This document shows, one piece after another, positions 52,030 to 61,922 of a DNA stretch of 64,000 nt. Below the pieces are notes generated by a model that had not been told where the DNA came from, ran no database searches, and saw nothing but the letters and a program-made list of their open reading frames with translations. The position numbers were made by a program, and so were the translations under genes. The stretch lies in assembly GCF_004011175.1 (NCBI RefSeq), contig NZ_RQXX01000002.1, forward strand, positions 744,001 through 808,000, given 5' to 3'. The first letter of the stretch is position 1. Each line of letters starts with the position of its first letter. Source of the DNA: Mesobaculum littorinae (GTDB taxonomy: Bacteria > Pseudomonadota > Alphaproteobacteria > Rhodobacterales > Rhodobacteraceae).

Positions 52030-53018
52030 CCGACCGGCCCGACGCCCCCCGGCCTGACGCTCCCTGGCCCGACGCCCACCGGAATGACCCGCGCGCCGAG
52101 GCGCACGACGGACCGCACGTGTCCGCCCCCGCGGAGGGACCGCGTTCCGCCGAACCAACCGAGACATCCGAGATCCCGGCCGCCCCGCCGTCGCCGCGGC
52201 GTCGAAGCAGGCCCGCCGCCGTCCACTGGCTGGGATATGCGCTTGTCGCGGTGATCCTTCTCACCGGCCTTCTGTCGCTGGTCTGGACGCCCTACGCGCT
52301 GTCGGACATGGCCGGCAGCCGGCTTGAGCCGCCCAGCCTGCGCCACTGGGCGGGCACCGACCAGCTGGGGCGGGATCTTTTCACCCAGCTAATGATCGGC
52401 GCCCGCATCGCGCTGATCGTGGGGACCGGCGCCGTGGCGATCGGGGCCGCGATCGGCATCGTCGCCGGCGTGCTGGCGGCCTTCGCGACGCGGTTCCTCG
52501 ACGATGCGCTGGCGGCGGTGTTCGACATCCTCATCGCCTTTCCGACACTGCTGATCGCGATGCTCGTCGTGGCAGCGCGGGAAAGCGCGTCCCTCGGGAC
52601 CGCGATCCTCGCCCTCGGGATCGGGCTGTCGCCCATCGTCGGGCGGGTCACGAGGATCCTGACAAAGCGGGTGCTGGCCAAGGACTACATCACCGCCGCG
52701 CGGATCTCGGGCACCGGCTGGCCGATGGTGGTGGCGGACCACGTCCTGCCCAACATCGCGCCCTTTCTCGGTGTGAACCTGGCGCTGCAGTTCGGGCTGG
52801 CGGTGATGGCCGAGGCGTCGCTCAGCTATCTGGGGCTGGGGGCGCCGCCGCCCAACGCCTCCTGGGGCCGGATGCTGCAGGAGGCGCAGGGCACCGTCTA
52901 CTCGGCCCCCTGGGCCGCGGTGCTGCCCGGGCTTGCGCTCTTCGCGCTGGTGATCGGGGTGAACCTGACGGCCGACGGCCTGCGCGACCGTTTCGACCCC
53001 GCGGGGAGGGAAGGCTGA
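52026..53018 (+). CDS. Peptide-type ABC transporter permease (DppC-like) with Pro-rich N-terminus
   Basis: A 330-residue permease. Residues 1-62 form an unusual hydrophilic cytoplasmic extension with DAPRPDAPWPDAH repeats. The normal DppC fold follows: HWAGTDQLGRDLFTQLMIGAR, the coupling region LAKDYITAARISGTG and LSYLGLGAPPPNASWG. It overlaps the dppB-like and dppD-like genes by a few bases. Confidence 0.92.
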   Translation: MTDRPDAPRPDAPWPDAHRNDPRAEAHDGPHVSAPAEGPRSAEPTETSEIPAAPPSPRRRSRPAAVHWLGYALVAVILLTGLLSLVWTPYALSDMAGSRLEPPSLRHWAGTDQLGRDLFTQLMIGARIALIVGTGAVAIGAAIGIVAGVLAAFATRFLDDALAAVFDILIAFPTLLIAMLVVAARESASLGTAILALGIGLSPIVGRVTRILTKRVLAKDYITAARISGTGWPMVVADHVLPNIAPFLGVNLALQFGLAVMAEASLSYLGLGAPPPNASWGRMLQEAQGTVYSAPWAAVLPGLALFALVIGVNLTADGLRDRFDPAGREG

Positions 53019-53821
53019 TGCTGCTCGACATCGCCGACCTGACGCTCGGCACCCGGGACACGACGCTGGTGCAGGGTCTGTCCTTTTCCATCGCGCCCGG
53101 CGAACGCTTCGGCCTGATCGGCGAAAGCGGGTCGGGCAAGTCGCTGACCGCGCTGGCCGCGACCGGCCTTCTGCCGCCCGCGATCCGCGCCACCGGCACC
53201 ATCACCCTGGGCGGCGAGCCTGTGCTGGGCGCGTCCGAGCGGCGGCTGTCGCGGCTGCGCGGCGCCGCGGTCGCGACGGTGTTCCAGGAGCCTCTGACCG
53301 CGCTCGATCCGCTGATGCCGCTGGGCCGCCAGATCGCGCTGCCGGTCCGCCGCAGGCTGGCGCGCGAGGGAGGCGACACCTCGCGCCCGGCCGTGGCGCG
53401 CGAGGTGCGCGCGCTGGTCGAGCAGGTGCGCCTGCCCGACCCCGACCGCCTGATCCGCGCCTTCCCGCACGAGGTCTCGGGCGGGCAGCGCCAGCGCGTG
53501 GCGATCGCCATGGCGCTGGCCTGCAAGCCGCGCCTGCTGATCGCGGACGAACCGACCACCGCGCTCGACGTGACGACGCAGGCCGAGATCGTGGCGCTGC
53601 TGACCGGCCTCGTCCGCGACGAGGGGATCGCGCTGTTGTTCATCAGCCACGACCTTGCCGTGGTCGGGCAGGTGGCCGAGCGGGTTCTGGTGATGCGCGC
53701 GGGCCGCGCCGTCGAAACCGGCCCCGCGGCCCGGGTTCTGACGGCACCCGAAGAGGGCTATACCCGGTCGCTCGTCGCCGCCGCGCGCCGCTTCGATACC
53801 GCGCTGGAGGGTGGGGCATGA
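53018..53821 (+). CDS. Peptide-type ABC transporter ATPase (DppD-like)
   Basis: A 267-residue ATPase: Walker A GESGSGKS, Q-loop VFQEPLTALDPLMP, signature VSGGQRQRVAIAMAL and Walker B LLIADEPTTALD, with the H-loop in FISHDLAVV. Shorter than E. coli DppD (about 327) because the C-terminal [4Fe-4S]/oligopeptide-ATPase tail with its four cysteines is missing. Start overlaps the permease stop (TGATG). Confidence 0.92.
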   Translation: MLLDIADLTLGTRDTTLVQGLSFSIAPGERFGLIGESGSGKSLTALAATGLLPPAIRATGTITLGGEPVLGASERRLSRLRGAAVATVFQEPLTALDPLMPLGRQIALPVRRRLAREGGDTSRPAVAREVRALVEQVRLPDPDRLIRAFPHEVSGGQRQRVAIAMALACKPRLLIADEPTTALDVTTQAEIVALLTGLVRDEGIALLFISHDLAVVGQVAERVLVMRAGRAVETGPAARVLTAPEEGYTRSLVAAARRFDTALEGGA

Positions 53822-54591
53822 CGTTGCTTTCGGTCGAAAACGTGGGCTTTGCCTATGGCGCCGGGCGGCACGTGCTCGACGATGTCTCCTTCACCGTTCC
53901 GCGCGGCGCGAACGTGGGTCTGGTGGGGGAAAGCGGCTCGGGCAAGTCGACGCTTCTGCGCCTGCTTCTGGGGCTCGACCGGCCGCAGCAGGGGCGGATC
54001 CTCTTCGACGGGCAGCCGCTTGAGACGCGGCGCGCCACCTACATGCGCGACTATCGCAGGCGGGTGCAGGCGGTGTTCCAGGATCCCTATTCCTCGCTCG
54101 ACCCCGCCCACCGCGTCCAGCGCATCGTGACCGAGCCCTTGCGGTCTCTGCGCCTTCCCGGCGATCACGCGGCGATGGCGCGGCAGGCCATGACCGACGT
54201 GGGGATGGACCCCGCGGCCCTGTCACGCTTTCCGCACCAGTTCTCGGGCGGGCAGCGGCAGCGCATCGCCATCGCCCGCGCCATCGTCGCCCGGCCCGAA
54301 CTGGTGCTGGCGGACGAGGCGGTGAGCGCGCTCGACCTGTCGACCCGGGTGCGCATCGTCGATCTGTTCCGCCAGATCTCGACCCGGATGACGATGGTCT
54401 TCGTCTCGCACGACATGGGCGTGGTCGCGGCGCTCTGCGACCGGCTCGTGGTGCTGGACCGCGGGCGCATCGTCGAGGCGGGGCCGACAAGCCGGATCCT
54501 GCGCGACCCGCAAGAGCCCTATACCCGAAGCCTGCTGGCCAGCATCCCGCGGATGCCGGCGGCGTCCCAACCCGAAGGCCAGAGCACATGA
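53818..54591 (+). CDS. Peptide-type ABC transporter ATPase (DppF-like)
   Basis: A 257-residue ATPase partner: Walker A GESGSGKST, Q-loop VFQDPYSSLDP, signature FSGGQRQRIAIARAI, Walker B LVLADEAVSALD and H-loop VSHDMGVV. Like the upstream ATPase it lacks the long C-terminal tail. It overlaps its neighbours by ATGA on both sides. Confidence 0.92.
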   Translation: MTLLSVENVGFAYGAGRHVLDDVSFTVPRGANVGLVGESGSGKSTLLRLLLGLDRPQQGRILFDGQPLETRRATYMRDYRRRVQAVFQDPYSSLDPAHRVQRIVTEPLRSLRLPGDHAAMARQAMTDVGMDPAALSRFPHQFSGGQRQRIAIARAIVARPELVLADEAVSALDLSTRVRIVDLFRQISTRMTMVFVSHDMGVVAALCDRLVVLDRGRIVEAGPTSRILRDPQEPYTRSLLASIPRMPAASQPEGQST

Positions 54592-55379
54592 CCGCATCCC
54601 CCGATTTCACCGCCGCACACGCCGACTGGGTGCAGTCGCGGATGGCCAAGCTGAAGGCCGCCGACGGCTGGCTGAACATCGTCGGCCGCTGGTGGCTGAC
54701 CCCCGGCGCGCCCGTGACGCTGGGCCGCGGCGCGGGCCACGACGTGACGCTCGACGCCGGGCCCGAGGACCTGGGCCGGCTGACGCTCAACCCCGACGAC
54801 ACCGCCAGTTTCGAACCCGCCGCGGGCGGCGCGCCGGTGGCGCTGGACCTCAAGGCCGGGCAGTCGCGCTGGCATGCCGACCGGTTCCTGCTCGAGATCA
54901 CGTCGATCAACGACCTGCGGTCGCTGCGCATCCGCGATACCGAATCGGACGCGGCGGCCGGGCTGGCCGCGATCCCGCGCTTTCCGCTCGACCCTGCCCT
55001 GCGGATCCGCGCGCGGTGGGAGGCTTTGCCGCAGCCGATCAGCCTGACGCTCGACACGATCGTCGGGATTCCGACCCAGGTGCCGGTCACCCATGTCGCG
55101 CATCTGCAATTGGGAGGTCACGACATGTCGCTGCTGCCCACCTACGGCAGCGCCGACCGTCCGCAATTCGTGCTGCGCGACCTGACCTCGCTTGACGACA
55201 CCTACGCCAAGGCGCGGTTCGTCTTCGGCGAAGAGGTGACCGCCGACAGCGTGGTGATCGACTTCAACCGGGCGATCAACCCGCCCTGCGCCTTCACGCC
55301 CTATGCCATCTGCCCCCTGCCGCCGCGCGAGAACCTGTTTCCCGTCCGGATCGAGGCCGGCGAGCGCAGGGTCGCCTAG
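54588..55379 (+). CDS. DUF1684 family protein
   Basis: A 263-residue soluble protein without a signal peptide. The DUF1684 signature is near the C-terminus: VVIDFNRAINPPCAFTPYA, then CPLPPRENLFPV. The N-terminal half has WLNIVGRWWLTPG and a DRFLLEIT strand. It overlaps the last ATPase gene by ATGA, so it is made with the transporter. DUF1684 proteins have no established activity that I know of. Its coupling here suggests it acts on, or senses, the imported compound. Confidence 0.83.
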   Translation: MTASPDFTAAHADWVQSRMAKLKAADGWLNIVGRWWLTPGAPVTLGRGAGHDVTLDAGPEDLGRLTLNPDDTASFEPAAGGAPVALDLKAGQSRWHADRFLLEITSINDLRSLRIRDTESDAAAGLAAIPRFPLDPALRIRARWEALPQPISLTLDTIVGIPTQVPVTHVAHLQLGGHDMSLLPTYGSADRPQFVLRDLTSLDDTYAKARFVFGEEVTADSVVIDFNRAINPPCAFTPYAICPLPPRENLFPVRIEAGERRVA

Positions 55380-55599
55380 GCGCGGGTCACGCCGGCACCC
55401 GGCCGGCACGCCCCGGCTGGGGCGCCCGGCGGCATCGCCATGGCTGAGGGGCAGGAAGCTGCGTGCAGACCGGCCCGCTTGGCTTGCGCAGGGCAGACGG
55501 GCCCGGCGACGGGGTCGGGCGCATAGCCTTGCCCCACCGCCTTGCCCCGCGACCGCTGCGTGACGGAAGGAGCGGCGCCCGAATGCCCGGGCCCCGCCC

Positions 55600-56688
55600 T
55601 CAGGCGCTGCGAAACTGCTTCGACAGTTTCAGCCCCTGGCCCTGGTAGTTCGAGCTGAGGCCCGCGCCGTATAGCGTCCGGGGCGGTTCGGCCATGCGTT
55701 CGTAAAGCAGCCGCCCCACGACCTGTCCATGCTCCAGCGCAAAGGGTGCCTCGTGGCAGCGGACCTCGAGCACGCCGCGCGATCCCGCGCCGCCCGCGTC
55801 GGCCCAGCCGAAGCCCGGGTCGAAGAACCCCGCGTAATGCACCCGGAATTCGCCCGCGACCGCGAGATAGGGCGCCATTTCGGCGGCATGGTCAGGCGGG
55901 ATCGACACCGATTCGCGGCTGACGAGGATGTAGAACGCCCCGGGGTCGAGGATGATCCGTCCCGAGGTGGTGCGGATCTCGTCCCAGAAATCGCCCGGGT
56001 CGTAGGCGCCGATGCGGTCGAGGTCGATGAGCCCGGTATGCGGCTTGGCGCGGTAGCCCACCAGGTCGCCCGACCCGGGCGCCAGGTCGACGGAAAAGCC
56101 CAGGCCCCCCTCGATCACCGTCGCCATGTCGACAAGCGGGGTGGTCGCATGCAGCGCGGTCAGCGCCGCGTCGTCCAGCCGCGCGTCGCCTCGGCTGAAG
56201 CGGATCTGGTTCAACCGCATGCCCGGTCGCACCAGAACCGAGAAGGAGCGTGGACAGATCTCGGCGAAAAGCGGACCCCGATAGCCGTCGGCAACGCGGT
56301 CGAACTCGGTCCCGCCATCGGTGACGCAGCGGGTCAGAAGGTCCAGCCGCCCGGTCGAGCTTTTGGCGTTGGTGACCGCGCGGATGCCGGGGGGAAGGTG
56401 CAGACCCTCCTGCAGCTCGGCCACGTAGACACAGCCCTTCTCAAGCACCGCGCCGCCCTCGGGGTCGGCAGACAGGTCGATGGGATGCATGGCGAAATCG
56501 TCGAGCCGGTCCATGACCCGCGCGCCGGATCCAGCAAGGAACGACGCGCGCACCCGCCAGATGCGCGTGCCCAGCCGCAGGTCGAGAGAGGCGGGCTGGA
56601 TCTGCACCGGCACCACGGGGGCCTGTGCACGGACGGCGCCGTCCCGGATAAGCTCGGAAATGGCTTGCGCGGGCAGAACGCCGGTCAT
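55600..56688 (-). CDS. dcd: dCTP deaminase, long two-domain alphaproteobacterial form
   Basis: Converts dCTP to dUTP for thymidylate synthesis. The 362-residue protein contains two tandem dUTPase-fold domains: residues about 1-175 (IQPASLDLRLGTRIWRV, NAKSSTGRLDLL, EICPRSFSVLVRPGMRLNQ) and about 180-362 (DPGAFYILVSRESVSIPP, GFFDPGFGW, LEVRCHEAPFALEHGQVV). Standard Dcd is about 190 residues, and this double form is normal for the lineage. Start 56688 (MTGVLPAQAISE); the frame is open a few codons further upstream. Confidence 0.88.
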   Translation of the reverse strand: MTGVLPAQAISELIRDGAVRAQAPVVPVQIQPASLDLRLGTRIWRVRASFLAGSGARVMDRLDDFAMHPIDLSADPEGGAVLEKGCVYVAELQEGLHLPPGIRAVTNAKSSTGRLDLLTRCVTDGGTEFDRVADGYRGPLFAEICPRSFSVLVRPGMRLNQIRFSRGDARLDDAALTALHATTPLVDMATVIEGGLGFSVDLAPGSGDLVGYRAKPHTGLIDLDRIGAYDPGDFWDEIRTTSGRIILDPGAFYILVSRESVSIPPDHAAEMAPYLAVAGEFRVHYAGFFDPGFGWADAGGAGSRGVLEVRCHEAPFALEHGQVVGRLLYERMAEPPRTLYGAGLSSNYQGQGLKLSKQFRSA

Positions 56689-56767
56689 GCCGCGACCGCG
56701 TGGTGCCACCGCAGGCCGCGGGGCTGCGCCCCCGCAGGGGCGGTGTGGTCGGTAGCGATGTGATAAA

Positions 56768-56844
56768 TGGTCGGGCTAGCAGGACTCGAACCTGCGACCT
56801 TCCGTCCCCCAGACGGACGCGCTACCAGGCTGCGCCATAGCCCG
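56768..56844 (-). tRNA. tRNA-Pro (anticodon GGG)
   Basis: A 77-base gene on the minus strand starting CGGGCTATGGCGCAGCCTGG and ending CTAGCCCGACCA with an encoded CCA. The acceptor stem CGGGCTA/TAGCCCG pairs perfectly. The anticodon arm is TCCGT-CTGGGGG-ACGGA, giving anticodon GGG. The T loop is GTTCGAGTC. Confidence 0.95.
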
Positions 56845-56939
56845 ACTGCCGGTGCTTTTACCCGATGCGCGGGCAGAGGCAAGGGGCGAATTCCGATGAA
56901 ATCGCAGACCGCCCCGACGTTAGCTGCGGAAGACGCCAT

Positions 56940-58193
56940 TTACCGGCCGTCCAACGCATCCGGGCGGCTGGCCATGGACTCGCGCAGCGCCCTCAGGCGG
57001 CGATAGAGCGGGATGACCTGCGCCGCGTCTTCCAGCACCGCGCTGCGCGGAAGCTGCCGCAGGCGCGCGGCCGACGGCGCCGGCAGGCCGAGATCGGCGT
57101 CGTCCGTCGGATCGGGCGCAAGCTCGGGGAGCGTGATCGCCGTTCCGGGCCGGTCGCCGGCGGCGGCCTGCTGCCCGTGCCGGGGGGCGTCCCGATCCGT
57201 GCCGTCCGAAACGGCGGGTTCCGCCGCGGGCCCGGGGTCGGGCGCGGGGTCGAGCGCGTCATCGGGCAGGTCCTCGGCGTGCAGATCCTCGGGCGTGGGC
57301 GATGTGGCGGCGGGATGGCCCGCCGCGTCCGCGACCGCGTCCTGCGCCATCTCGTCGGGCAGGATGGCGTCGGGAAGGGTGGCGTCGGGCTGGGCAGCGT
57401 CGTGCAGGGCGACGTCCGCCGCAGGCTCTTCGGTCTCGGCACCGTCCTGCGCGTCCTCGTCCTGCGCGGGGGCGGGCGTCTCGGTCGGGGCCGCTGGCGA
57501 GTGCCGGGCGCTGTCCGGGGAACCGGCGCCGTCCGCCGCCCACATGTCGGGGGTCTCGGTGTCGGGCGTTTCCTCGTCCGCGTCGTCTTCGAGAAGCGAA
57601 TCCTCGTCCTCGGCGGCCCTGCGGCGCGGGGTCGAGGGCAGGGGCTCGGGGAAGGGCAGCAGCGTGGCGGTTGCCGGTGCCGCGCCCTCGGCGGCCAGTC
57701 GGGCAGCCTCGGCATCAGTGTCGATATAGGGCGCCTCTTCCCCGTCGTCGGCCACCCCGACGTCAGAGTAGGACCAGCGACCGGCGCTGGCCTGGCCGTC
57801 GCGTGCGGCGGCGGGGGTGAGGGTGTCCTCGGGCGCGGTGATGCGGCCCGCCTGTCTGCCCGTGCCCGAGGATGTGCCCGAGCCAGTGCCCGCCTGGGAT
57901 CCGCTGCGTGCCTGCGGATCAAGCGGCGGCGACAGCGAGATCACGTGCCGCACGCCCTGTTCGCGCAGGATCTTCTGCACGCCGCGGATCGTCATCCCGT
58001 CATCGTGCAACAGCCGCTTGATCCCGCCCAGAAGCTCCATGTCGGCGGGGCGGTAATAGCGCCGCCCGCCGGCTCGCTTGACCGGTTTGACCTGGGTGAA
58101 CCGGCTTTCCCAGAACCGCAGCACATGGGTAGGCACGTCCAGCCACTCGGCCACTTCGCTGATCGTGCGGAAGGCGTCGGGAGATTTTTCCAT
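56940..58193 (-). CDS. MerR-family regulator with a long acidic disordered region
   Basis: A 417-residue protein: an N-terminal MerR-type winged HTH (residues about 9-76: [56 protein letters not shown]) followed by about 290 residues rich in Ala, Asp, Glu and Pro, then a conserved-looking C-terminal helix ([29 protein letters not shown]). It lies 5 bases after ihfA on the same strand, the standard neighbour order in Rhodobacterales. Its targets are unknown. The middle is probably unstructured. Confidence 0.85.
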   Translation of the reverse strand: MEKSPDAFRTISEVAEWLDVPTHVLRFWESRFTQVKPVKRAGGRRYYRPADMELLGGIKRLLHDDGMTIRGVQKILREQGVRHVISLSPPLDPQARSGSQAGTGSGTSSGTGRQAGRITAPEDTLTPAAARDGQASAGRWSYSDVGVADDGEEAPYIDTDAEAARLAAEGAAPATATLLPFPEPLPSTPRRRAAEDEDSLLEDDADEETPDTETPDMWAADGAGSPDSARHSPAAPTETPAPAQDEDAQDGAETEEPAADVALHDAAQPDATLPDAILPDEMAQDAVADAAGHPAATSPTPEDLHAEDLPDDALDPAPDPGPAAEPAVSDGTDRDAPRHGQQAAAGDRPGTAITLPELAPDPTDDADLGLPAPSAARLRQLPRSAVLEDAAQVIPLYRRLRALRESMASRPDALDGR

Positions 58194-58198
58194 GGGTC

Positions 58199-58501
58199 TC
58201 AGGACTTGTTGCCGGACGCAACGCGGTCCTTCATCAGGTGGGAGGGGCGGAAGGTTAGGACCCGCCGCGGGTGGATCGGCACCTCTTCGCCGGTCTTGGG
58301 ATTGCGCCCCATCCGCGCGGCCTTGGCCCGCACGCTGAACGTGCCGAAGGACGAGATTTTCACCTGCTCGCCCTCGACCAGCGCATCCGACATGTAGGCC
58401 AGCACGGATTCGACAAGCTGCGCCGATTCGTTCCGGCTTAGCCCGACCTCGCGAAACACTGCTTCGCTGAGATCCATTCTTGTCAGCGTCTTTTCACCCA
58501 T
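58199..58501 (-). CDS. ihfA: Integration host factor subunit alpha
   Basis: A DNA-bending histone-like protein. The 100-residue product ([20 protein letters not shown]) has the HU/IHF core [21 protein letters not shown] and the arm motif [12 protein letters not shown] with the intercalating proline, then [11 protein letters not shown]. Fifteen further codons upstream lack a family match, so the ATG at 58501 is preferred. Confidence 0.96.
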   Translation of the reverse strand: MGEKTLTRMDLSEAVFREVGLSRNESAQLVESVLAYMSDALVEGEQVKISSFGTFSVRAKAARMGRNPKTGEEVPIHPRRVLTFRPSHLMKDRVASGNKS

Positions 58502-58612
58502 CCGGTAAACCCCCCAAAGGTTTGACGAAGAATGAGGGCGCCGCAACCTCTAGTCAATATCAATGGCTTGCCGGATTGTCTTTCGGGGGCGGATTACCTG
58601 CCTCCCGCGTGG

Positions 58613-59584
58613 TCACCAGCGCAGAACGACCGACCCCCAGGCCAGCCCGCCGCCGATCGCCTCGGTCACCACAAGGTCGCCGGGCTTGATCTGCCCGCGG
58701 GACTTGCCCACCGACAGGGCAAGGGGAATCGACGCGGCCGAGGTGTTGCCGTGGTCCTGCACGGTCACGACGACCTTTTCCATCGGCAGGCCCATGCGCT
58801 GCGCGGTGGCCTTGATGATCCGCAGGTTGGCCTGATGCGGCACGATCCAGTCGACGTCCTCGGGCCCCAGGCCCGCGCGATCCAGCGCGCGGTGCGCGGT
58901 CTGGGCCAGCTTTTCGACGGCGTGGCGGAACACCTCCTTGCCCTGCATCCGCAGATGCCCGGTGGAGTTCGTCGACACGCCGCCGTCGACATAGAGGATC
59001 TCGCGGTGGCGCCCGTCGGAATTGAGGTCGGCAGCCAGGATGCCGCGGTCCTCGGTCGTGCCGGCGCCCTCGGCCGCCTCGAGCACCAGCGCCCCGGCGC
59101 CGTCGCCGAACAGCACGCAGGTCGAGCGGTCGGACCAGTCCATGATGCGCGAAAACGTCTCGGACCCGATCACGAGGATGCGGTCGGCCTGTCCCGACAG
59201 GATCATCGCCTGCGCGTTGGTCAGTGCATAGACGAAGCCCGCGCAGACGGCCTGCACGTCGTAGGCAAAGCCGTGCTGCATCCCCAGCGCCTCCTGCACC
59301 ATGGTGGCGGCGGCGGGGAAGGTCAGGTCGGGGGTCGAGGTGGCCAGGATGATCGCGTCGATGTCGTCGGGGTTCAGGCCCGCGTCGTCCAGCGCCGCGC
59401 GGGCGGCGCGGGTGCCCAGATCCGAGGTCGTCTGACCCTCGGCCGCGAAGTGGCGGCGTTCGATCCCGGTGCGGGCCCGGATCCATTCGTCCGAAGTGTC
59501 GAGCGTCGCTTCGAAGTCCGAGTTCGGGACCACACGCTCGGGAAGGTAATGTCCGATTCCACGGACCACGGCACGGCGGATCAC
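58613..59584 (-). CDS. fabH: 3-oxoacyl-ACP synthase III
   Basis: Starts fatty acid synthesis by condensing acetyl-CoA with malonyl-ACP. The 323-residue thiolase-fold enzyme carries the Cys-His-Asn triad in [18 protein letters not shown] and DHGNTSAAS. The GTG start overlaps the plsX stop (GTGA). Part of rpmF-plsX-fabH-ihfA-merR. Confidence 0.95.
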   Translation of the reverse strand: MIRRAVVRGIGHYLPERVVPNSDFEATLDTSDEWIRARTGIERRHFAAEGQTTSDLGTRAARAALDDAGLNPDDIDAIILATSTPDLTFPAAATMVQEALGMQHGFAYDVQAVCAGFVYALTNAQAMILSGQADRILVIGSETFSRIMDWSDRSTCVLFGDGAGALVLEAAEGAGTTEDRGILAADLNSDGRHREILYVDGGVSTNSTGHLRMQGKEVFRHAVEKLAQTAHRALDRAGLGPEDVDWIVPHQANLRIIKATAQRMGLPMEKVVVTVQDHGNTSAASIPLALSVGKSRGQIKPGDLVVTEAIGGGLAWGSVVLRW

Positions 59585-60786
59585 GATGCAGCCTCGCCCT
59601 TTTCGTCTGCGGCCGCGCCTGCGGACGGCAATCCGACCGTCGCCACGCGTTCGGCCAGTTTCTCGTTAAAGCCCGTCTGCGCCAGCCGGAACGCCAGCTT
59701 GATCGCCGCCGAGACGCCGGTCGCATCCGCCGAACCGTGGCTTTTGACCACCGTGCCGTTCAGCCCCAGGAACACCCCGCCGTTGACGCGCCGCGGGTCG
59801 ATGCGCTTTTGCAGGCGTTTCAGAGAGGTCAGCGCGAGCAGCGCCGCCATCCGCGACAGCGGCGAAAAGCGGAACGCCTCGCCCAGCAGATCACGGATCA
59901 GCGACGCGGTGCCTTCGCCGGTCTTCAGCGCGACATTGCCGGTAAAGCCGTCGGTCACGATCACGTCGGCGCGGTCCGAGGGGATATCGCCGCCCTCGAC
60001 GAATCCCACGAAGTCGTAGCGCCCCGTGGTCGCCGCCTGGCCGATCATCTCATGCGCGAGCTTCAGTTCCGCGCGGCCCTTGTGCTCTTCGGTGCCGACG
60101 TTCAGCAGGCCCACCCGCGGGGTGTCGAGCCCGAGGCCCGAGCGCGCATAGGCCGCGCCCATCAGCGCATATTGCCGCAGATCGTCCTGGTCGGCGCGGA
60201 TATCGGCGCCGACGTCGAGGACCACGTTGAAACCTTGCGGATTGCGCGAGGGCCAGAGGCAGGCGATGGCGGGGCGGTTGACGCCTTCGAGCTTGCGCAG
60301 GCGCATCATCGACAGCGCCATCAGCGCGCCGGTATTGCCGCAGGACACGGCAACGGCGGCCTCGCCGTTGCGGACCGCCTCGATCGTCGACCACATCGAC
60401 GTGTCGCGCCCGTGGCGGACGACGTGACTGGGCTTGTCGCCCATCTGCACGATGCCGCTGACGTCGCGGATCTCGCAGCGGTCGCCCAGCTTGCGCTTGT
60501 CGACCAGCGGCCCAAGCTCGGACCTGGGGCCGTGCAGGATGAAGCCGATGTCGGGGTTCTTGCGGGCCGAATCCGCAATGCCGCCGACAACCGCGGAGGG
60601 TCCGCGGTCGCCGCCCATCGCGTCGACCGAAATTACGATCCGGCCGGGGACGCCTGTCGCCGGGCCCGATCCGGAGGATGCCGGAGCGGGTCGGACCGGG
60701 GGGCCGGACGTCACCGTCGCGGGCTCCGTTTCGGGGCCCGTCCGGTGCGTGACCCGGCCGTCGGATGCATCCTCGGAATCAGCCAT
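59581..60786 (-). CDS. plsX: Phosphate acyltransferase PlsX, with N-terminal extension
   Basis: Makes acyl-phosphate from acyl-ACP for phospholipid synthesis. Family features are [48 protein letters not shown] and [16 protein letters not shown]. The family usually begins right at the [10 protein letters not shown] strand, but this 401-residue protein has about 48 extra Pro/Thr/Gly/Ala-rich residues before it. No ATG or GTG lies close to the core, so the extension seems to be translated. It starts 23 bases after rpmF. Confidence 0.94.
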   Translation of the reverse strand: MADSEDASDGRVTHRTGPETEPATVTSGPPVRPAPASSGSGPATGVPGRIVISVDAMGGDRGPSAVVGGIADSARKNPDIGFILHGPRSELGPLVDKRKLGDRCEIRDVSGIVQMGDKPSHVVRHGRDTSMWSTIEAVRNGEAAVAVSCGNTGALMALSMMRLRKLEGVNRPAIACLWPSRNPQGFNVVLDVGADIRADQDDLRQYALMGAAYARSGLGLDTPRVGLLNVGTEEHKGRAELKLAHEMIGQAATTGRYDFVGFVEGGDIPSDRADVIVTDGFTGNVALKTGEGTASLIRDLLGEAFRFSPLSRMAALLALTSLKRLQKRIDPRRVNGGVFLGLNGTVVKSHGSADATGVSAAIKLAFRLAQTGFNEKLAERVATVGLPSAGAAADEKGEAAS

Positions 60787-60809
60787 CGCGCGGGATGTTG
60801 AGCCGCGGC

Positions 60810-61016
60810 TCAGGCCGCGTCTTCGTCGAGATCGATCTCGTCGGCCTGCGCCACGACCTCACGCTCGGCATAGTGGCCGCAGGAGGGGCACACGTGGTGC
60901 GGGCGCTTCAGCTCGCCGCAGTTGGGGCATTCCGCGGGGTTCGCGGCGGTCAGCGAGTCGTGCGCACGGCGCATGCCGCGGCGGGATTTCGTGACTTTAT
61001 TCTGAGGGACAGCCAT
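60810..61016 (-). CDS. rpmF: Ribosomal protein L32
   Basis: A 68-residue L32: [20 protein letters not shown] followed by the zinc ribbon [18 protein letters not shown] with all four cysteines, and an acidic tail. The four-cysteine, zinc-bound form. First gene of the lipid-synthesis operon. Confidence 0.96.
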   Translation of the reverse strand: MAVPQNKVTKSRRGMRRAHDSLTAANPAECPNCGELKRPHHVCPSCGHYAEREVVAQADEIDLDEDAA

Positions 61017-61274
61017 GTCTCAACCTCAATTGTTCAAGGGGCGCATGGCCCAAGTGTCTGGTCAATCGTGTCGGGTCTGCGGCGCTTTACGCCGAAGCGG
61101 CGCGCCGTTCAAGCCCGCGTCGGGTGACCCGTCGGGCGAGCGGCGCAAAATACTCAGAATCGTCCGTCGTGCAAGGGCAAAGCTGCGGCGGGTCCGCGGG
61201 AGACCCCGGGACCCGCGGTCACACCACCCTGTCCCTTTCGTCTTGCCCCCCGTCTCACCCCGGCGCCCGGCGGG

Positions 61275-61829
61275 TCACTCCTCGTCCTTCATCCGGTCGC
61301 GCAGAGCCTGCAGGCCCGCGAAGGGGCGCACCTCGGCGTCGGTCACGGGATCGGTGCCCGGCGGGGCGGCCTGCGCCACGTCGAAATCGGCGTCCGGCGC
61401 GCGGGGGAAGGCGGGCAGGGCCAGCGACAGCGCCTCGACCGTGACGCGACCCAGGTCCGCCGTCGCCGCCAGGGGTTCCAGCGTGTCGTCCTCGGGCATC
61501 TCGACCTCGGCGCCGGCGCCGAGGTCGACGCGGGGCATATCCTCGACCCAGCGGCGGGTCACGGGTTCGTCGATTCGCGTCGTGACGGGGGCGAGGGTGA
61601 CCGAGCATGGCTGCACCACCGTCGCGCCCAGCCGCCCCTCGAACCGCCAGTCGGCCCGGCCCTCGGGCATCAGCCGCCCTTCGAGCCGCAGCTTGCGCAG
61701 GCCCAGCAGGTCAAGCTCTTCGGCGATGGCGGCCCGGATCTCGGGGCCGGGTTCGATCAGGATGTCGCGCTCCTGCCGCTGACCGGCGCCGGTCAGGCGG
61801 ACGGGATCGCGGAAGCTGTCGCTGGGCAT
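61275..61829 (-). CDS. YceD-like (DUF177) protein, upstream partner of rpmF
   Basis: A 184-residue protein of the DUF177/YceD family, recognised by LRKLRLEGRLMPEGRADW, LGATVVQPCSVTLAPV and DEPVTRRWVEDM. YceD-type proteins are linked to 23S rRNA accumulation. It is 258 bases upstream of rpmF on the same strand, the usual yceD-rpmF arrangement. Start 61829 has GGAGA at good spacing; an ATG at 61853 is in frame. Confidence 0.82.
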   Translation of the reverse strand: MPSDSFRDPVRLTGAGQRQERDILIEPGPEIRAAIAEELDLLGLRKLRLEGRLMPEGRADWRFEGRLGATVVQPCSVTLAPVTTRIDEPVTRRWVEDMPRVDLGAGAEVEMPEDDTLEPLAATADLGRVTVEALSLALPAFPRAPDADFDVAQAAPPGTDPVTDAEVRPFAGLQALRDRMKDEE

Positions 61830-61922
61830 GGGCGTCTCCGGCGTTTTCTGCATTCTTGAACCGTCACCCGTCCTTCTGTATCCCCCGGGGCAGAGATGCA
61901 AAAGCCGGGTCGAGGGGCAGAC

